A stretch of 56,021 bases of DNA from assembly GCA_017303715.1 (NCBI GenBank), contig JAFLBZ010000031.1, positions 1 through 56,021 of the forward strand, in the 5' to 3' direction. Each line of letters starts with the position of its first letter. The first letter of the stretch is position 1. The translations under genes were made by a program, and so were the position numbers. The notes beneath the pieces are model-generated. The model ran no database searches, had not been told where the DNA came from, and saw nothing but the letters and a program-made list of their open reading frames with translations. This document shows, in pieces, positions 15,884-24,587 of the stretch. The stretch is from Rhodothermia bacterium (GTDB lineage Bacteria > Bacteroidota > Rhodothermia > Rhodothermales > UBA2364).

Positions 15884-17323
15884 ATGCGCGAAGATCGTAG
15901 TGAAATGCCCTCGACAGGCTGGCAAATTTTTTCGGGACTGCTCTTGGTACTCTTCATCGGGGCATTGTCTTTTTTGGCGTGGCGTTACCTTCCCGGTTTT
16001 CTGGGTAAAGGGAAAACGGAGGTAGTAACACCAAAGCCTACAGAACCCGTCGCCACCATGTCACCAAATGCCACCCTGATCCAGATGAACGGCTCTAATA
16101 CCTTAGCGGCACGTTTGGCGCCGGAGTTGGCACGCTCATTCTTAAAGCAACAAGGGGCAACAAATGTGGTTGAGATTCGGAACGACCAAGAATTGAGGTT
16201 GCAGGGGAATATCAATGGCGAAACCGTTGTACTGGCGGTAAAACCAACCGGAAGTCATCAGGGCTTTGTAGATGCGCAAAATAAGCGGGCGGATGTGGTA
16301 ATGGCCTCACGCCCTATTGCAGACAATGAGGCTACAGACCTAAAAAATGCCGGATTGGGCGATCTGCGTGGCAACAGGATCGAGCAAGTCGTGGCGATGG
16401 ATGGGGTAGCCGTCATCGTAAACAGCAATACCCGTATTAAAGAACTGAGCAAAGCACAAGTGGCCGGGATTTTTAACGGCGAGATTACCAACTGGTCTGA
16501 AGTGGGCTATCCGGCAGGGAATATCAACCTGTATGCCCGTGATGCAGGCGCTACCGTAGATTTGTTTAAGAGTGAGATTTATGGCTCGGAAAATGCCACA
16601 ACCACCGGAAATGCACGCACTTTCCGCGATAACGAAGAGCTTATACAATCGGTAGCGCAAGATGAAAACGGCATTGGATTTACCAGTTGGGCCGCTACCA
16701 AAGGCCATACGGAAGTAAAAAGTGTAGCTCTTTATTCTGACAATACCCAGCCCGTTATGCCGACGCCCTCGACCATCGCAACCGAGGATTATCAACTTTC
16801 GCGCCGCCTATACCTCTATACGCCTCGGTCTTCTGATGCCAAAAAACAAACTCTGATAGATCGGTTCATGAACTACATCCAGACCTCAAAAGGCCAAGAA
16901 GCTGTTCAGCGTGCTGGATTTGTTCCGTTAGATCCACAAGGTGTAAATAATTTTACCACCATAATTTCGGATAAATATCGGCAGGCGGTTCGCGGTGGGG
17001 TACGAACCAATGTGGTTTTGCGTTTTAAGACGGGTAGCAGCGAGTTAGATAGCAAGGCTCAACGCGACTTGGAGCGCCTAAAATCTGATCCGCGCTATGT
17101 TGGAAAGCAATTTCTTCTGATCGGGTTTACCGATAATGTGGGTAGCGAGCCGGCCAATGTAGCGTTATCGCTTAAACGTGCGCAATCTGTACAAACGCTG
17201 ATGCAGCAAAACGGGCTTACCGTCTCCTCGGTGGCGGGTCTGGGTTCCAGCGACCCTGTGCGGGAAAATTCCAATGAACTTTATCGCGCCATGAACCGAA
17301 GAGTGGACGTTTGGTATCGTTAG
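15884..17323 (+). CDS. PstS-like substrate-binding domain fused to OmpA domain
   Basis: A 479-residue membrane-anchored protein. One transmembrane helix lies at about 12-33 (GLLLVLFIGALSFLAWRYL). Residues about 60-345 form a phosphate-binding-protein-like domain (IQMNGSNTLAARLAPELA; IFNGEITNWSEVG; the usual PstS Ser-rich stretch is only partly kept). Residues about 375-479 form an OmpA-like peptidoglycan-binding domain (LRFKTGSSELDSKAQRDL; GFTDNVGSEPAN; NRRVDVWY). The domain order suggests a periplasmic protein that binds a small anion or ligand while gripping the cell wall. No pst transport genes are nearby. The next gene, aat, starts 6 bp later and may be co-transcribed. Confidence 0.85.
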   Translation: MREDRSEMPSTGWQIFSGLLLVLFIGALSFLAWRYLPGFLGKGKTEVVTPKPTEPVATMSPNATLIQMNGSNTLAARLAPELARSFLKQQGATNVVEIRNDQELRLQGNINGETVVLAVKPTGSHQGFVDAQNKRADVVMASRPIADNEATDLKNAGLGDLRGNRIEQVVAMDGVAVIVNSNTRIKELSKAQVAGIFNGEITNWSEVGYPAGNINLYARDAGATVDLFKSEIYGSENATTTGNARTFRDNEELIQSVAQDENGIGFTSWAATKGHTEVKSVALYSDNTQPVMPTPSTIATEDYQLSRRLYLYTPRSSDAKKQTLIDRFMNYIQTSKGQEAVQRAGFVPLDPQGVNNFTTIISDKYRQAVRGGVRTNVVLRFKTGSSELDSKAQRDLERLKSDPRYVGKQFLLIGFTDNVGSEPANVALSLKRAQSVQTLMQQNGLTVSSVAGLGSSDPVRENSNELYRAMNRRVDVWYR

Positions 17324-17329
17324 GAACGC

Positions 17330-17950
17330 ATGGAAGACGAAATAACACCAGAAGTTTTGCTAAACGCTTATGCGCAAGGCATTTTCCCGATGGCCATCCC
17401 TGAAGAAGACGACCAGATTTACTGGTTTTCCCCCGATCCTCGCGCCATTATTCCTTTGGATCACAACTTTCATATTCCCAAAACCTTGAAAAAAACCGTA
17501 GATCGGGGCACGTTTAACGTTTTTTTTGGTCGCGATTTTGAAGCCGTTATGCGTGGTTGTGCGGATAGGGACAATACGTGGATTTCCGAGAAGATCATTG
17601 ATCTCTATGTCCAGTTGCATGCTCTAGGTTTTGCACATAGCGTAGAATGTTGGCAAAATGGCGTCTTGGTAGGGGGGCTGTATGGCGTGTCGTTGGGAGG
17701 GGCATTTTTTGGTGAGTCTATGTTTTCGCGGGTTAATGATGCCTCTAAAGTAGCGCTCGTACATTTGGTCTCCCATTTGCGCCATCAAGGATTTGTGTTG
17801 TTGGATACACAATTCACGACCCCGCATTTAGAGCGGTTTGGTGCGTATGAGATCCCCCGTATTCAATATTTACAACGTCTCCAAAAAGCTACTTCGCTAC
17901 CGGTTGTGTGGGATTCCAATCGCCCAGCCCCAAGCGGATTTATTCGGTAA
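17330..17950 (+). CDS. aat: Leucyl/phenylalanyl-tRNA-protein transferase
   Basis: A 206-residue Aat. It transfers Leu or Phe from tRNA to the N-terminus of proteins starting with Arg or Lys, marking them for ClpS/ClpAP degradation (N-degron pathway). Motifs include AYAQGIFPMA, WFSPDPRAIIP, GGLYGVSLGGAFFGESMFSR and LDTQFTTPHLERFGA, all in family order. Length is a little short of the Escherichia coli enzyme (about 234) because the N-terminal extension is missing, as in many non-proteobacterial Aat proteins. It follows the PstS-OmpA gene with a 6-bp gap. Confidence 0.96.
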   Translation: MEDEITPEVLLNAYAQGIFPMAIPEEDDQIYWFSPDPRAIIPLDHNFHIPKTLKKTVDRGTFNVFFGRDFEAVMRGCADRDNTWISEKIIDLYVQLHALGFAHSVECWQNGVLVGGLYGVSLGGAFFGESMFSRVNDASKVALVHLVSHLRHQGFVLLDTQFTTPHLERFGAYEIPRIQYLQRLQKATSLPVVWDSNRPAPSGFIR

Positions 17951-18183
17951 CGAAATAGCGTTTAGAAGTGCGAATAGTTAGATCACGATAATACCATATT
18001 ATTCGCCACTCATCCCAAAATAGACCCGTTTGTCCCTTTTGGTTGGTAAACCGGAAAAAAAAGTTGGTATTTTAGGACAAGTACACAACGGGGGATTCAT
18101 CCCAACCATTGCCCCCATATATAGCGATTCTTTTTGACATCGCACTTTTGAGAAAGGAGTTGTGTGCAAAACTTCCCACAATT
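17951..18183. other. Gap between aat and its distant terminator
   Basis: About 230 bases with no convincing gene. Short open frames on the minus strand (for example a 60-codon frame at 17999-18181) show no recognisable motif. The strong plus-strand terminator lies at the far end, so either aat has a long 3' untranslated region or a small RNA ends there. Confidence 0.4.
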
Positions 18184-18218
18184 AGGATGCGGCTTTTCCA
18201 CACCGCATCCTTTTTTTA
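18184..18218 (+). terminator. Rho-independent terminator
   Basis: AGGATGCGG (18184-18192) pairs with CCGCATCCT (18203-18211), a perfect 9-bp GC-rich stem with a 10-base loop, followed by a run of T. Orientation fits plus-strand transcripts from aat. It ends just before the stop of the convergent small gene at 18216. Confidence 0.85.
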
Positions 18219-18515
18219 TTCGTTTACGCGGCCACGACCTATAGAGCGTTGTTCTGTATGCTCCTCATCATTTGTCATCAAAGGCGTACTCGTCACACGG
18301 GCTTCGAGCATTTCGATCCGCTTGCGCAAATCGGTATTTGCCTCTTTTAGATTTTTGAGATTAGCTTGTGCTTCAGTCAAGGCTTCGCGTGCAGCAACCA
18401 ATTCCTTTTCTGGCTTATAGCGCCGAACATCTATGTACTTGCTAAACATCCCTCCGATAACGGAAGAGGTAGCAATGAACGCAACGACAGCACCAAGGAG
18501 ATAATAAACTTCCAT
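18216..18515 (-). CDS. Small membrane protein with coiled coil
   Basis: A 99-residue protein not assigned to a family. Residues 4-27 (YYLLGAVVAFIATSSVIGGM) form one hydrophobic helix; residues about 38-75 are heptad-rich and charged (KELVAAREALTEAQANLKNL), typical of a coiled coil, and the tail is polar. The plan resembles LapA- or PspB-like small envelope proteins, but no specific match is claimed. It starts 15 bp upstream of nothing in its own direction except the M20 gene end at 18531, whose stop precedes this start, so it may be the last gene of the cysteine desulfurase/amidohydrolase transcript. Confidence 0.7.
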   Translation of the reverse strand: MEVYYLLGAVVAFIATSSVIGGMFSKYIDVRRYKPEKELVAAREALTEAQANLKNLKEANTDLRKRIEMLEARVTSTPLMTNDEEHTEQRSIGRGRVNE

Positions 18516-18530
18516 AATACAAAAGGTTAA

Positions 18531-19730
18531 TCAGATAGTTTGCCCATACGATAGGGCCAAGTAACTCATAAAGCCGGAGCCAGTACGTAATGCCTCTTCG
18601 TCTATGGTAAATCGCGGGTGGTGGAGACCATACGTACTTTCACAAGCGGGATTACCCGTACCCAGCCGATAAAATACGCCGGGTAACTTTTGCAGGTAAA
18701 ATGCAAAATCTTCGGCGGCAAACCAACGATCGAGGTCAATTGTTTTTTCGGGGCCAACGTAGCTATGTGCCGCATTGCGGACAAAATCGGTGGTGGCAGG
18801 ATCGTTGTAAAGGCATGGGTATCCAAGCACAACATCTATCTCGCAGGTCGCACCAAAGGCTTCGGCGGTGTGGATTGCAACGCGGCGGATCAAATCGTGG
18901 GCGCGAAAACGCCACTTTTCATCCATTGCTCTAAGGGTTCCCTCTATCCGTACCGATTCTGGGATAACGTTTGTCGCACCGTCAGCGATGAACCTTCCAA
19001 AAGACAAAACGCTCGGCGAGTCTGGTGGGCAGTTTCGGCTGATCACGCTTTGCAGGGCCACCACAATATGGCTGGCCACCAACACCGGATCTGCTTCGAG
19101 TAGATGGGGTGCAGCACCATGCCCGCCTTGGCCGCGAACGGTCAAGTAAATCTCTTCGGTAGAAGCCATGTACATGCCACTCCGTACACCAATGGTTCCA
19201 GTGGGCAGTTCTGGTGCTACGTGTTGCCCCAAAATATGTTGAGGGGCGCTTCCGGTAGCTCGGTTTTGCAAGGCGCCTTCCTCAATCATCACTTTTGCAC
19301 CACCGGGAAGTTTTTCCTCGCTCGGCTGAAACAAAAACCGCACCGTTCCATGCAGGTGATCTTGGAGAGCGTGTAGAATTTTGATGGTGGTGATGAGGCT
19401 TGCCGTATGTGCATCGTGCCCACAGGCGTGCATTTTTCCCGTATAGGTAGAAGCAAAAGGCAACTGGTTTTGTTCTAAAATCGGGAGTGCATCCATATCT
19501 GCCCGAAGCGCTAACGTTGGCCCTGAGTGTTTGCCGATCAAAGTGACAAGGATGCCTGTTTTTGCAACATTTGGCTCGATCGTCACCTGCATTCCAGTTA
19601 GTTTGGCCTGAATAAAGGCAGCGGTTTCGTATTCTTCAAAAGCCAATTCGGGGTGAGCGTGTAGGTATCTCCGGTTTTGAACGGTTTCTTCAAAAAACTG
19701 GTCGGCTAAGGCTTTGGTGGTATCAATCAT
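18531..19730 (-). CDS. M20 family amidohydrolase (N-acyl amino acid / hippurate type)
   Basis: A 399-residue metallopeptidase-fold hydrolase. Metal-binding stretches are in order: RADMDALPI, HACGHDAHTASLI, QPSEEKLPGGAKVMIEEGAL, and WFAAEDFAFYL near the C-terminus. The lid domain lies at about 185-300. Relatives remove acyl groups from amino acids or open small amides. Its start overlaps the cysteine desulfurase stop by 4 bp, so the two are translationally coupled. Exact substrate is not known; an N-acylated cysteine derivative would fit the coupling but is only a guess. Confidence 0.92.
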   Translation of the reverse strand: MIDTTKALADQFFEETVQNRRYLHAHPELAFEEYETAAFIQAKLTGMQVTIEPNVAKTGILVTLIGKHSGPTLALRADMDALPILEQNQLPFASTYTGKMHACGHDAHTASLITTIKILHALQDHLHGTVRFLFQPSEEKLPGGAKVMIEEGALQNRATGSAPQHILGQHVAPELPTGTIGVRSGMYMASTEEIYLTVRGQGGHGAAPHLLEADPVLVASHIVVALQSVISRNCPPDSPSVLSFGRFIADGATNVIPESVRIEGTLRAMDEKWRFRAHDLIRRVAIHTAEAFGATCEIDVVLGYPCLYNDPATTDFVRNAAHSYVGPEKTIDLDRWFAAEDFAFYLQKLPGVFYRLGTGNPACESTYGLHHPRFTIDEEALRTGSGFMSYLALSYGQTI

Positions 19731-20878
19731 GACAAAATGGCTTGGTTAAGGGACATATTTTTCGCCGCCGTCAGGAAATAGGTTCCCGTTTGTTCAATTT
19801 CTGTTAGGGTGGTAGGTCGTCCCAAACTTATTCGTATGGTTTCGAGGGCGGCCGTTCGGTCTAAGCCCATCGCTGTCAGGACATGGCTTGGCTTGGTTTG
19901 AGCGGTAGCGCAGGCACTTCCAGTAGAAAAGGCTACTTGACGCACTTGCTTGACCCACTCGGAAGCGAGAATACCGGCCACACGCAAACTAAGGGTATTG
20001 GGCAGACGTTCAATACCATATCCAAGAATGGTTACTTCGGGTAAACGTTCTAACAAACGGTTTTGGAGCAAATCCCGCAATTTTTGTATTCGAGGTATCT
20101 CGTTTGGTATGTTAGACTGCGCAAGTGATGCTGCTTTCCCCAACGCAACGATACCGGAAACATTGAGCGTCCCACCTCGCAGACCCCGCTCTTGACCACC
20201 ACCCACAATCAATGGCGCAATGGTTACGCGGGGATTACGCCGCCGCACATAGAGGGCACCAATGCCTTTGGGGGCATAAAGTTTGTGCCCAGAAAATGCG
20301 AGTAAGTCTGCATGTTGTGCCGACACAGGTATTTTACCAACGGCTTGGGTGGCATCGGAGAAGAAAAGCGTGCCGTTGGTATGCGCAATCTTGTACAAGG
20401 CTGGGATGTCTTGCACCACACCTGTTTCGTTGTTCGCCCACATCACCGAGGCCAAAACGGTATCTTTCCTTAAGGCTCGTTCAAAGACCTCTGGCGTCAC
20501 CAAGCCATTATGATCCGCCGGCAAATACGTCACATCCCAGCCTTGCAAGGCCAACTGTGCATGGGCTTCCAAAACGGCCTTGTGCTCGGTCTGGATGGTG
20601 AGCAAGTGGCGTCCCTTTTGCTGATAGGCCATCGCAACCCCTTTTATCGCCATATTAACCGACTCGGTGGCGCCAGACGTGAACACGACTTCATCCGGCG
20701 CTGCATTTAGCAAATCGGCCACTTGTATTCGGGCTAATTTTACGGCTTCAGCCGCCGCCCATCCATATGCGTGGAGGCTGCTACTCGCATTTCCAAAATG
20801 CACTTGGAAGTAGGGCAGCATGGCTTCTAAGACGGCATCTTCTACAGGCGTTGTTGCGTTATAATCCAAATAGATCAT
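19727..20878 (-). CDS. Cysteine desulfurase (NifS/IscS family)
   Basis: A 383-residue PLP enzyme that takes sulfur from cysteine for Fe-S clusters or thiolation. YLDYNATTPVEDAVLEAM is the N-terminal signature; QTEHKAVLEAH has the cofactor-stacking His; FSGHKLYAPKGIGALY has the PLP Lys; STGSACATAQTKPSHVL has the active Cys on a loop of group I type. No iscU, sufU or other cluster gene is adjacent; the only partner is the overlapping M20 amidohydrolase, so it may be an accessory desulfurase. Confidence 0.94.
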   Translation of the reverse strand: MIYLDYNATTPVEDAVLEAMLPYFQVHFGNASSSLHAYGWAAAEAVKLARIQVADLLNAAPDEVVFTSGATESVNMAIKGVAMAYQQKGRHLLTIQTEHKAVLEAHAQLALQGWDVTYLPADHNGLVTPEVFERALRKDTVLASVMWANNETGVVQDIPALYKIAHTNGTLFFSDATQAVGKIPVSAQHADLLAFSGHKLYAPKGIGALYVRRRNPRVTIAPLIVGGGQERGLRGGTLNVSGIVALGKAASLAQSNIPNEIPRIQKLRDLLQNRLLERLPEVTILGYGIERLPNTLSLRVAGILASEWVKQVRQVAFSTGSACATAQTKPSHVLTAMGLDRTAALETIRISLGRPTTLTEIEQTGTYFLTAAKNMSLNQAILS

Positions 20879-21060
20879 AAAGGATGGGATTGTGCTTCCA
20901 AAAATCCATTATTTGCGCAAGGGACATTTTTGGATAAGATGGATTGGTAAAAGGAATTTTGCCATAAACAAAAGGTATGGGTGTTCTGATAGCCGTGTTG
21001 AACCGCTCTAACTGAATATAAGCCAAACAAGGTAAGATCAACAGGTTTTAAGTGGTGTGC

Positions 21061-21090
21061 AAAAAAACAAAAAAGCCCCGATTGGGGCTT
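21061..21090 (-). terminator. Rho-independent terminator of the SprE-like gene
   Basis: AAGCCCC (21073-21079) and GGGGCTT (21084-21090) form a 7-bp stem with a 4-base loop; on the minus strand it is followed by two T-rich runs (the A tracts at 21061-21074). It sits 8 bases after the stop of the gene at 21099. Confidence 0.9.
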
Positions 21091-21098
21091 GTGGTTGG

Positions 21099-23975
21099 TT
21101 ATTTCTCCGATGGTAAATTAAACAGAATTTGGATGGTTGTTTGCTGCGACGTAGGCTTCCCGCCTACCAATCCCACTTCCCATTTGGGCATAAGGTTCAC
21201 CAGCCGAATAGCTTCTTGGTCGCATCCGCCGCCAATCCCGCTCACTACTTCGGGCATTTGCACCTTTCCAGATTCGTCTATGGTAAAGCGAATAAAAACA
21301 GCACCTTCTATCTTTTTCGCTAAAGCTTCTTCGGGATATTTAAGTTGGCTATTAATAAACGACAACATGGCCGCTTGTCCGCCGGAAAATTGGGGCAATT
21401 TATTGGCTGGATCGGTCGGTTTTGGGGAACGAGTCCGTACATCAACTTCATCCGCTTCCTTGCTTTCCGCAGGAGTTGGCTGTTTAGGCTTGCCTTCCTC
21501 TGGTGGTTTGGGTGCGTCTCGAACCACGGTATCGTCTTCTCCAGCGTTTTGGGGTGAGACCGGCTTATTTGTTTCCGTCTTTGGTTCTTGACGTACATTT
21601 TCTGTTGTGTCTTTCGGTGCGGCAATCGGTGCTGGTTTTAGCTCCGTCAGTGCTTTCCCCAAACGTTGTGCTTGCATTCCATAGGGCGAGGTGGCGTATT
21701 GGACTGCCAAGTTTTGGTAAAGTGCTTCTAAGGTAAGCGGATCGGGAATAGGTTTTTTTGCCGTATTGGGCTTTGTTTGTGCAGCCGAATCTGGTGGTAT
21801 AGGTTCTTCCTTCTTCAGTTCAATGGGCCAAGTTGCATAAAGGTCTATTTTTTCTCGGCTTGCCCACTCCGTATAAATTTGTCCGGCGGCCAGTAGCGCC
21901 TTGGGCGTTACGGGTGTTTTGGGATACTGCTGAACCAAGGCCAACAAATCCGAAATGGCCACCTTATGAGAACCCTTCTCCCAAGAGTTATAAGCCTTCT
22001 GATATGCTTTTTCTGCAATGGCCAAGGTGTCGGTTGCGGAATAATCGGCTACGGGAAGCCGCAAACGTTCTCGGGCACGCACGGCAAAATCAGATTCTGG
22101 ATATTCATCCACAATAAAGCGGTACAACCTAACCGCCGAGGTGGTGTCTTTGAGCGCCTGTTGAACTTCCGCAAGGGCAAAATAGGCCCGCTGAGCGACG
22201 AGTGAGGATCGGTCTTCGTCTATAACCTTCCGATACCACACGGCGGCGGAGTCCGGTAGGTTAATGGATAAAAATAGGATATTTCCTACGTCGTAACGCA
22301 TTTGAGCACGTTCCTCTAAGAGCTTTTTGCGGGCTTCTGCGGTACGTGGGACGGCGGAGGTGTCTATCTGTACTTCACCTTTTTGGGCAGATGCCAAAAG
22401 TCTTGCTTTCTCGGCAGCGCGCAAACTGTCTTGTTTGGCGCCGGAGGCATCTGCTATATTTCCGATGGCCGCTTTTCTTCGCCAATTAGGTGCTAATGGC
22501 CGATCTCCCCAGCGTTGTTTAAAGTTGTTTTTGCCTTCTTGCACCCGCACGGGGTCTAAGTGCCCCAAAAAGCCCCCCGGCTGCGATTCTCCGGGCCGCC
22601 CAAAGGAGGTGTTATTGGTGCGTTGCTGCTGGCTGGTGGTAAATTGGGACTCGGCACGCCGGCGCTCTGCCTCTGCCTGAAGCGCGGCCTGTTCTTTCTG
22701 TTTTCGAACCCGAACAACGGCCAACAACGAATCGAAGGATTTCCGATTGAGTTGAGAGACCCACATCAAAGAGTCAATTTCTATGGAGCGTGTAGCCGAT
22801 TTATTGAAGCTCTTGTAGGTCGCAGCTTGTCGGGCGGCGTCGGTGATGGCCTTTGGTAACCGGAGACGTGCTTCCTCTCCAATCCCTGTGCGTAGGCTGG
22901 TAGCGGCTGTGTCAAAATGGGCACCAGCACGGCGGTAATTCCGGAGTTGATCTCGGTACATACTGGCCATCGCATAGTGAATTTTGCCTTTTACGTTATT
23001 GGCATTTCGGCTTGGGTTGTACAACAAATCGTCGAAGAGCAGGTAGGCTTCGCGGGTTTGCCCCATTTTTGCCATGATCCGTCCTTGTAACAACAGGATT
23101 TCCGCGCGTTCTTTGATGAATTTATCGTCGCGAACTAACTTCCGTATCACGGCCATACCTAAATCTGGACGGATATTTAGGCCCGCAACCTCTGCTTCCG
23201 AGATTTGTGCAGCGTAGATCAATTCATAGGAAGGCCGATATTGGGGCACTTTTCGATAGGCAGAAGCCGCTTTAGCCCATGCTTGTTGGGTCTCATACAC
23301 TTGGCCCAACAGATACATGGCTTTGGCGGAAAGTTCTCTTTCGGTAGAGCGTGCTAATCCCTTTTCCAGTGCTTCGGAGGCATTGTTCCAGTCTTTTTGA
23401 CGGACAAATAGCTCGCCCATAGCCAACTGCATATAGGCTCCCCACTTAGGTTTGAGGTCTTTTATCTGCAAAGACTCCTTTAGCAACTCCAAAGCGCGGT
23501 CATAAGACTTGGCGCTAATCAAGGTGCGTGCCAACCAAAAACGTGCCTCATCACGGAGTGGCGTATTTGGCGTTTGGATCACCTCATTAAACTTCTGTTC
23601 CGCGCCTAAGTATTCACCCTGATAAAAATAGGATTTCCCGATGAGCAAAATAGCATCATCGGCCCACTTAGAACGGGGGTAAGTACGCAAAAGGTCTGCA
23701 CTTTTTTTGATAACCTTCTCAAAGTTGCCGCCACTCGGCCCTTCTGCACCAATAAATAGGCGCATGTACTCGTCGCGATTTACGATGTCGTTTGAGCGCT
23801 CCATATTTTTAAGCCCTTCCCGAAAGGCTTCTTGTGCATTGTAGAAGCGGTTGTAATAGGCAGTGAAGTCTTGGAAACGATTGCTCAAAAAGGCAGGTGG
23901 CTTACATCCAGCCCCAAAGCTCGCAAAAAGAAAAAGGATTAAAAACCAATAACGACGCATACAAATGGTGTTCAT
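21099..23975 (-). CDS. SprE/PorW-like TPR lipoprotein with C-terminal TonB domain
   Basis: A 958-residue envelope protein. The N-terminus is a lipoprotein signal (FLILFLFASFGAGC, cleavage before Cys24); MRRYWF at 23960 is an alternative start 5 codons in. The mature start resembles SprE/PorW, the T9SS-associated lipoprotein (FTAYYNRFYNAQEAFREGLK). Tetratricopeptide repeats fill residues about 90-350 and 560-720. A Pro/Glu/Lys-rich linker (about 780-860) leads to a TonB C-terminal domain (about 860-958: PQFSGGQAAMLSFINSQLKY; YPEEALAKKIEGAVFIRFTI; GCDQEAIRLVNLMPKWEVG). SprE is needed for T9SS function in gliding Bacteroidota; the TonB domain is extra. Three T9SS-tagged cargo genes occur in this window. 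Confidence 0.82.
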   Translation of the reverse strand: MNTICMRRYWFLILFLFASFGAGCKPPAFLSNRFQDFTAYYNRFYNAQEAFREGLKNMERSNDIVNRDEYMRLFIGAEGPSGGNFEKVIKKSADLLRTYPRSKWADDAILLIGKSYFYQGEYLGAEQKFNEVIQTPNTPLRDEARFWLARTLISAKSYDRALELLKESLQIKDLKPKWGAYMQLAMGELFVRQKDWNNASEALEKGLARSTERELSAKAMYLLGQVYETQQAWAKAASAYRKVPQYRPSYELIYAAQISEAEVAGLNIRPDLGMAVIRKLVRDDKFIKERAEILLLQGRIMAKMGQTREAYLLFDDLLYNPSRNANNVKGKIHYAMASMYRDQLRNYRRAGAHFDTAATSLRTGIGEEARLRLPKAITDAARQAATYKSFNKSATRSIEIDSLMWVSQLNRKSFDSLLAVVRVRKQKEQAALQAEAERRRAESQFTTSQQQRTNNTSFGRPGESQPGGFLGHLDPVRVQEGKNNFKQRWGDRPLAPNWRRKAAIGNIADASGAKQDSLRAAEKARLLASAQKGEVQIDTSAVPRTAEARKKLLEERAQMRYDVGNILFLSINLPDSAAVWYRKVIDEDRSSLVAQRAYFALAEVQQALKDTTSAVRLYRFIVDEYPESDFAVRARERLRLPVADYSATDTLAIAEKAYQKAYNSWEKGSHKVAISDLLALVQQYPKTPVTPKALLAAGQIYTEWASREKIDLYATWPIELKKEEPIPPDSAAQTKPNTAKKPIPDPLTLEALYQNLAVQYATSPYGMQAQRLGKALTELKPAPIAAPKDTTENVRQEPKTETNKPVSPQNAGEDDTVVRDAPKPPEEGKPKQPTPAESKEADEVDVRTRSPKPTDPANKLPQFSGGQAAMLSFINSQLKYPEEALAKKIEGAVFIRFTIDESGKVQMPEVVSGIGGGCDQEAIRLVNLMPKWEVGLVGGKPTSQQTTIQILFNLPSEK

Positions 23976-24587
23976 GGGTCAGGGTTTACAACAAACAAGG
24001 TGGTTGCCGTTCAACAAAGGGATGGAAGCTAAATATAAGACGAGTAGCTGTTGGGCGTATGGCGTCTGTGTATTATTCTGAAAGGATTTTTGTCTTTTAC
24101 GCAGGATCAGTCCTGTGGGTTCCGAGGTTTGACCTTGCTGCTATCCGTTCGAGAAGATCAAGTAGTGCTAACAAATAGGCTTGGAAAAAGTAAAATCTCG
24201 CCTTAACGTTGTTCAGTTGTTGGTTCAAGGTTTGGCGTCCAGCATGGCGACAGTCCGATTAGTCCACAACTTACGTTAGCATTACGCGGCGGGGATGCAA
24301 CTTTTTATCGGCTTTATCCCTCAAAAAAGTCCGTCTATCCGTGCAAAATCCCCATTCATCCAAAAGGATTTTGGTAAAAAAACGAAATGTATTATTTTAA
24401 TACCACCATCACCTGCTTAAAACCTGAAAATACCCAACGGTATGCAGTACAAAGGAGACCTCCGGCGAGCATTCGCCTGCTTAAGACCTTGAACAGAACA
24501 ATGACAGCCCTTGAAAAATACCCTTGTTTACAGGAACGCGAATTTTTAATATCCCTAATTAGCCAATCGGTTTATACGAATATGGCT
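23976..24587. other. 612-bp region with no assured gene
   Basis: Between the SprE-like start and the Fic stop. It must hold the promoter of the SprE-like gene. A plus-strand frame of 98 codons (24387-24683) ends inside fic on the opposite strand, with no family recognised. An inverted pair CAAAATCC (24344-24351)/GGATTTTG (24366-24373) could form a weak hairpin. Nothing else was seen. Confidence 0.4.
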
